A DNA stretch of 64,000 bases, taken from Rhodospirillales bacterium. GTDB taxonomy: Bacteria > Pseudomonadota > Alphaproteobacteria > Rhodospirillales > Defluviicoccaceae. The translations under genes were made by a program, and so were the position numbers. A model generated the notes under the pieces. It made no database searches. It had not been told where the DNA came from and saw only the letters and a list, made by a program, of their open reading frames with translations. Shown here piece after piece: positions 61,457-64,000 of this stretch. Within the stretch, counting starts at the first letter, position 1; each line of letters opens with the position of its first letter. The stretch is from assembly GCA_016710335.1 (NCBI GenBank), contig JADJXQ010000026.1:1-64000 (forward strand), in the 5' to 3' direction.

Positions 61457-61501
61457 TGTTGGGATCGCGACATTCTCCGACACAATGTTGCAAGCCCCAC
61501 A
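61457..61501 (-). promoter_or_regulatory. two NifA upstream activator sites
   Basis: Two perfect TGT-N10-ACA palindromes, at 61457-61472 and 61486-61501, 29 bases apart from start to start. They lie about 115-160 bases upstream of the predicted nifH start point and about 80-120 bases upstream of the draT start, so both divergent promoters could share them. Confidence 0.8.
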
Positions 61502-61552
61502 GGCGGGGCGCATGCGCAGCCGCCGAAACGGCGGTTTGCCGTGGATGTCCGC

Positions 61553-61570
61553 TTGGAACGGAGCTTGCTT
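61553..61570 (+). promoter_or_regulatory. sigma-54-like promoter of draT
   Basis: TTGGAACGGAGCTTGCTT has GG and GC exactly 10 bases apart and differs from the consensus by one base (A for C after GG). The predicted start point is near 61580, only about 3 bases before the draT ATG at 61583, which would make the transcript nearly leaderless. Confidence 0.5.
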
Positions 61571-61582
61571 GCATAGTGGGAC

Positions 61583-62479
61583 ATGACTGCGGTCCCGACC
61601 CTCGTACGCGCCGGCAAAACCGAGCCCGACATCGTTTCCCGCAAAGGGCACAGCACCAATCTGGTCGGCGTGCCCACTGGCCTGCTCGCCAGCGACGCCT
61701 TCAACCGGGCGCGGCTGCCGCTGCGCATCGCCGGCGCGCGCGAATCCAACAGCGGCCTGTTCAAAATGCTGGACCGCGTCGGATCCGCCGGCGATGCGGC
61801 GGAAACCTTCGCGGCCTACATGGAAGTGGTGTTCGGGCTTCACCCGGAGCAGCGCGGGCTGGAATTGCGGGACGGGGCGCGGCGGGGCGGTGACAGCCGC
61901 CGACGGTATCGCTCCAGCTACATCAGGCTCATCCGCGGTTGGGCGCACGACAGCAACGGCCCCGAGGGCGCGGTGTTGAAGGGGTGGGCGGAAAGCCGTT
62001 TCGGCTTGTTCCCGACCTATCACAAGGCCCCGCTCCGGCGCTTCTCGTCGCCGGCCTGGATGCGCTACGTCGAGGAAAAGATGTGCAGCCGCTTTCACGG
62101 CAATGCCATTTTCGGCCAACTCGATCTGGTTTACGAATTCGCCCAGTGGTCGCTGGCGCGGTTTCAGCCGGAAGCCCGGTGCCGGCGGCTCTATCGCGGC
62201 GTCAACGACTTCGACGAGCATCCCATCGTCGACTTCGACGAGCATCCCATCGTCGAGCGGCTCGACCCGCGGACGGTGATCGTCACCCTGAACAACCTGG
62301 TGTCGTTCTCCGGCGAGCGGGACATCGCGGGCTGCTTCGGATCCTACATCCTGGAAGCGGACGTGCCGTTCAGCAAAATCGTCTTCTTCAACGGCTTGCT
62401 GTCTGCGGCGCCGCTGGCGGGCGAGAGCGAGTATCTGGCGATCGGCGGCGATTACCGCGTCCGCGCCAGCTATTATTGA
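61583..62479 (+). CDS. draT: NAD(+)--dinitrogen-reductase ADP-ribosyltransferase
   Basis: A 298-residue enzyme that switches NifH off by ADP-ribosylating its Arg in response to ammonium or darkness/energy loss. Recognised by HSTNLVGVPTGLLASDAFN (residues about 23-41), GLFKMLDR, WAESRFGLFPTYHK and the YRGVNDFDEHPIVERLD region. That last region contains an exact tandem duplication of DFDEHPIV (see 62207-62254). No other ATG gives a longer start, and the control site leaves almost no leader. Followed by draG after 19 bases. Confidence 0.93.
   Translation: MTAVPTLVRAGKTEPDIVSRKGHSTNLVGVPTGLLASDAFNRARLPLRIAGARESNSGLFKMLDRVGSAGDAAETFAAYMEVVFGLHPEQRGLELRDGARRGGDSRRRYRSSYIRLIRGWAHDSNGPEGAVLKGWAESRFGLFPTYHKAPLRRFSSPAWMRYVEEKMCSRFHGNAIFGQLDLVYEFAQWSLARFQPEARCRRLYRGVNDFDEHPIVDFDEHPIVERLDPRTVIVTLNNLVSFSGERDIAGCFGSYILEADVPFSKIVFFNGLLSAAPLAGESEYLAIGGDYRVRASYY
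62207..62254 (+). repeat. exact 24-bp tandem duplication within draT
   Basis: Bases 62207-62230 and 62231-62254 are identical (24 of 24), so the protein carries DFDEHPIV twice in a row. The frame is kept. Perfect identity points to a recent slippage or unequal-crossover event. Whether the enzyme tolerates eight extra residues here is unknown. Confidence 0.95.
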
Positions 62480-62498
62480 CGGCGGGAGGCGCGCGATC

Positions 62499-63392
62499 AT
62501 TCCCCCGGCAGAACTCAGCGACCGCGCCCTGGGCGCTTTCCTGGGTTTTGCCGTCGGCGATGCGTTGGGCGCCACCGTCGAGTTCATGACCGCCGGCGAA
62601 ATCGCGGCCCGCTACGGCAAGCACTGCCGCTTGACCGGCGGCGGCTGGCTCAACCTCGACCCGGGCCAGGTGACCGACGACACCGAGATGACGCTCTGCG
62701 TCGGCCGCGCCATCATCGACAGCGGCGGCTGGGACTCCGCAGCGGTCTGCGAAGGCTTCGCCCAGTGGCTCCGCGGCGTACCCGCCGATGTCGGCAACAC
62801 CTGCCGCCGGGGCATCCGCCGCTACATCGTCAGCGGCGCCACCGCATCCCCTCCCAACGAGGGCGACGCCGGCAACGGCGCCTGCATGCGCAACCTGCCC
62901 GTCGCCCTGGCCACCCTCGATGACCCGGAGGCGTTCCGCGACTGGACCATCGCCCAGTGCCACATCACCCATAACCACCTTCTGTCGGACGCGGCCACCC
63001 TGGCGATGGGGCGCATGGTGCAGCGGCTGGTCAAGGGCGGCGGCATCACCGACTGCCGTGAGGAAGCGCAGGCCCTCGTCCGCGCCCACCCGGCGTTCCG
63101 TTTCGACCGTTACAACGGCGTCTGCTCGGCCTACATCGTCGATACCGTCCGCACCGTCCTGCACTTTTATTTCCTGACGGATTCGGTGCGCGCCTGCATC
63201 ATCGAGACCGTCAACGTCGGCGGCGACGCCGACACCGCCGGCGCTCTGGCCGGCATGCTCGCCGGCGCCACATATGGCGCGGCGTCGATCCCCCGCTCCT
63301 GGCTCAAGACCCTGGACAAGTCGGTCGTCAGGGAAATCGAGCGGCAGGTTCCGGCGCTGCTAAGCATGGCCGAGGCGCGAAAAGGAGACTGA
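62499..63392 (+). CDS. draG: ADP-ribosyl-[dinitrogen reductase] glycohydrolase
   Basis: The enzyme that removes ADP-ribose from NifH. Metal-binding motifs are intact: LDPGQVTDDTEM and NVGGDADTAGAL. The family N-terminus (DRALGAFLGFAVGDALGATVEF) is encoded from 62520, yet no ATG, GTG or TTG precedes it in frame after the draT stop. The first usual start, TTG at 62565, would remove GDALG. GGGAGG at 62483-62488 is followed by ATC (62496) and ATT (62499), so a rare AUU or AUC start is likely; I use ATT, giving IPPAELSDRALG and 297 residues. Confidence 0.88.
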   Translation: MPPAELSDRALGAFLGFAVGDALGATVEFMTAGEIAARYGKHCRLTGGGWLNLDPGQVTDDTEMTLCVGRAIIDSGGWDSAAVCEGFAQWLRGVPADVGNTCRRGIRRYIVSGATASPPNEGDAGNGACMRNLPVALATLDDPEAFRDWTIAQCHITHNHLLSDAATLAMGRMVQRLVKGGGITDCREEAQALVRAHPAFRFDRYNGVCSAYIVDTVRTVLHFYFLTDSVRACIIETVNVGGDADTAGALAGMLAGATYGAASIPRSWLKTLDKSVVREIERQVPALLSMAEARKGD

Positions 63393-63814
63393 ACCGCCAA
63401 GCTCCTGGTGGGTGGAACAAACGGCCTCTGCCCTGCGCGGGAGATGCGCATATATGGGATATGCTTCGAATTGCCCGCAGGGCGCCAAGCGGCGGTGCGA
63501 TGGTTGCGGACGGCAACGCGCTGCGGTTGCATCGGGGGATACGCCGCGGCCACCCGTGGCATCCAAAATAGCGTCCTGAAAACAACAGGTTGCGGAGGGG
63601 CTGCATACATTCGCATACACCTTTTCAGGCCAAACGGACACAAACTCAACGTTATCAACCAGTTAGAATGGGTTGGCCTGGGCAGGATGGACACAAAACC
63701 GGTACATTCGGGGCAAAACGGACACAGGAGCGGACCGGGCGCTTCCCGTTATGGTGGTCGCGTCGCCGCGCGATAGTGCGAGGCGGGTTACGCCGGGTTC
63801 CAGGTGGCCGGGGT
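63393..63814. other. intergenic region with possible insertion-sequence end remnants
   Basis: No gene. From about 63620 to 63740, GGACACAAA, GGACACAAAACC and GGACACAGG-type motifs recur at irregular intervals, together with a C-to-A-rich shift in composition. Such repeated short motifs resemble the multi-repeat ends of IS21-like elements, but no transposase is present. Convergent draG and modC ends flank it. The identity is weakly supported. Confidence 0.3.
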
Positions 63815-64000
63815 TCAGGCGGCGCGGGTGGCTGTCATGGCGCCGGGGCCGTTGGAGAAGCCGTCGAACGACAGGCTCTTGATCAGGGCGAAGACCGGCA
63901 TGCCGGCGGTGAGGGAGAGGTCGTCCGCCGCCTTCCGGGTGACGACGGCACGGATGCGCGCCTCGCCGATGCCGATCGCGACGTTGGTGAAGGCGGTGCC
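63815..64000 (-). CDS. modC: molybdate ABC transporter ATP-binding protein, C-terminal TOBE part (partial)
   Basis: Only the last 61 residues lie in the window; the gene runs off the right edge. They read TNVAIGIGEARIRAVVTRKAADDLSL and then GMPVFALIKSLSFDG, the MOP/TOBE domain that closes ModC. A role in molybdate import fits the neighbouring Mo-nitrogenase genes. A MOP-domain regulator or another TOBE-bearing importer ATPase is the alternative, since the ATPase domain is not visible. Confidence 0.75.
   Translation of the reverse strand, partial: GTAFTNVAIGIGEARIRAVVTRKAADDLSLTAGMPVFALIKSLSFDGFSNGPGAMTATRAA

Noticed and set aside
1..64000. tRNA, rRNA or attachment sites
   Set aside because: No cloverleaf-type arms, TTCGAATC-type loops or rRNA motifs were seen on either strand by eye.

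Overview
The window is GC-rich chromosomal DNA of a nitrogen-fixing alphaproteobacterium, most likely a member of the Rhodospirillales. Three things point there: a complete Mo-nitrogenase cluster whose nifH is divergent from draT-draG (post-translational nitrogenase control typical of Azospirillum/Rhodospirillum relatives), a cytochrome bc1 operon, and a short (about 436-residue) prolyl-tRNA synthetase of the alphaproteobacterial type. I cannot name the species from the sequence alone.

Left part (1-16 kb). A broken IS1595-like transposase fragment is followed by petABC (cytochrome bc1), which carries an unusual density of small indels, then a frameshifted small secreted protein, a c-type cytochrome and a bifunctional aldolase/short-chain dehydrogenase. 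Next comes a compact signalling locus: a Crp-family regulator with intact cyclic-nucleotide-binding residues, a CHASE2-adenylate/guanylate cyclase 5 nt downstream, and a 1091-residue FecR-TPR-outer-membrane-barrel fusion. After a small unknown protein and a DUF2189 membrane protein come a Flp-type pilin, a perfect CRP-type palindrome, a region of mutually exclusive hairpins and a PilZ-domain protein.

Middle part (16-45 kb). This is mostly housekeeping and accessory genes: a sulfur-amino-acid operon (cysK-sseA-metC-like), an NHL-repeat protein, a Nudix hydrolase, proS with the LolCD-type lipoprotein exporter, a low-GC RTX-type calcium-binding protein with a shifted C-terminus, a divergent polysaccharide deacetylase, a vanadium haloperoxidase with a second perfect CRP box upstream, a radical-SAM/UdgX DNA-repair pair, a YihY membrane protein, a 766-residue secreted protein of unknown function, a CoA-transferase/acyl-CoA dehydrogenase pair, higBA, a cold-shock gene and a type II NADH dehydrogenase. 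A roughly 100-bp dispersed palindromic repeat (MITE/REP-like) occurs twice, at 20957 and 42536.

Right part (45-64 kb). The nif region reads right to left as nifHDK, a structured spacer, nifE-nifN-nifX-DUF269-fdxB-nifQ, and then a second transcription unit iscA-nifU-nifS-nifV-nifW followed by an NfnAB-like fused flavoprotein and a rubrerythrin-like protein. The nifH/draT divergent control region has two NifA sites (TGT-N10-ACA), an IHF site and a -24/-12 promoter on each side. A second -24/-12 promoter with its own NifA site lies between nifQ and iscA. draT and draG run to the right, and the window ends inside the 3' end of modC (molybdate import), read leftward. Oddities here are an in-frame stop in nifQ, an exact 24-bp tandem duplication in draT, no canonical start codon for draG, and a hairpin that would cover the nifE ribosome-binding site.
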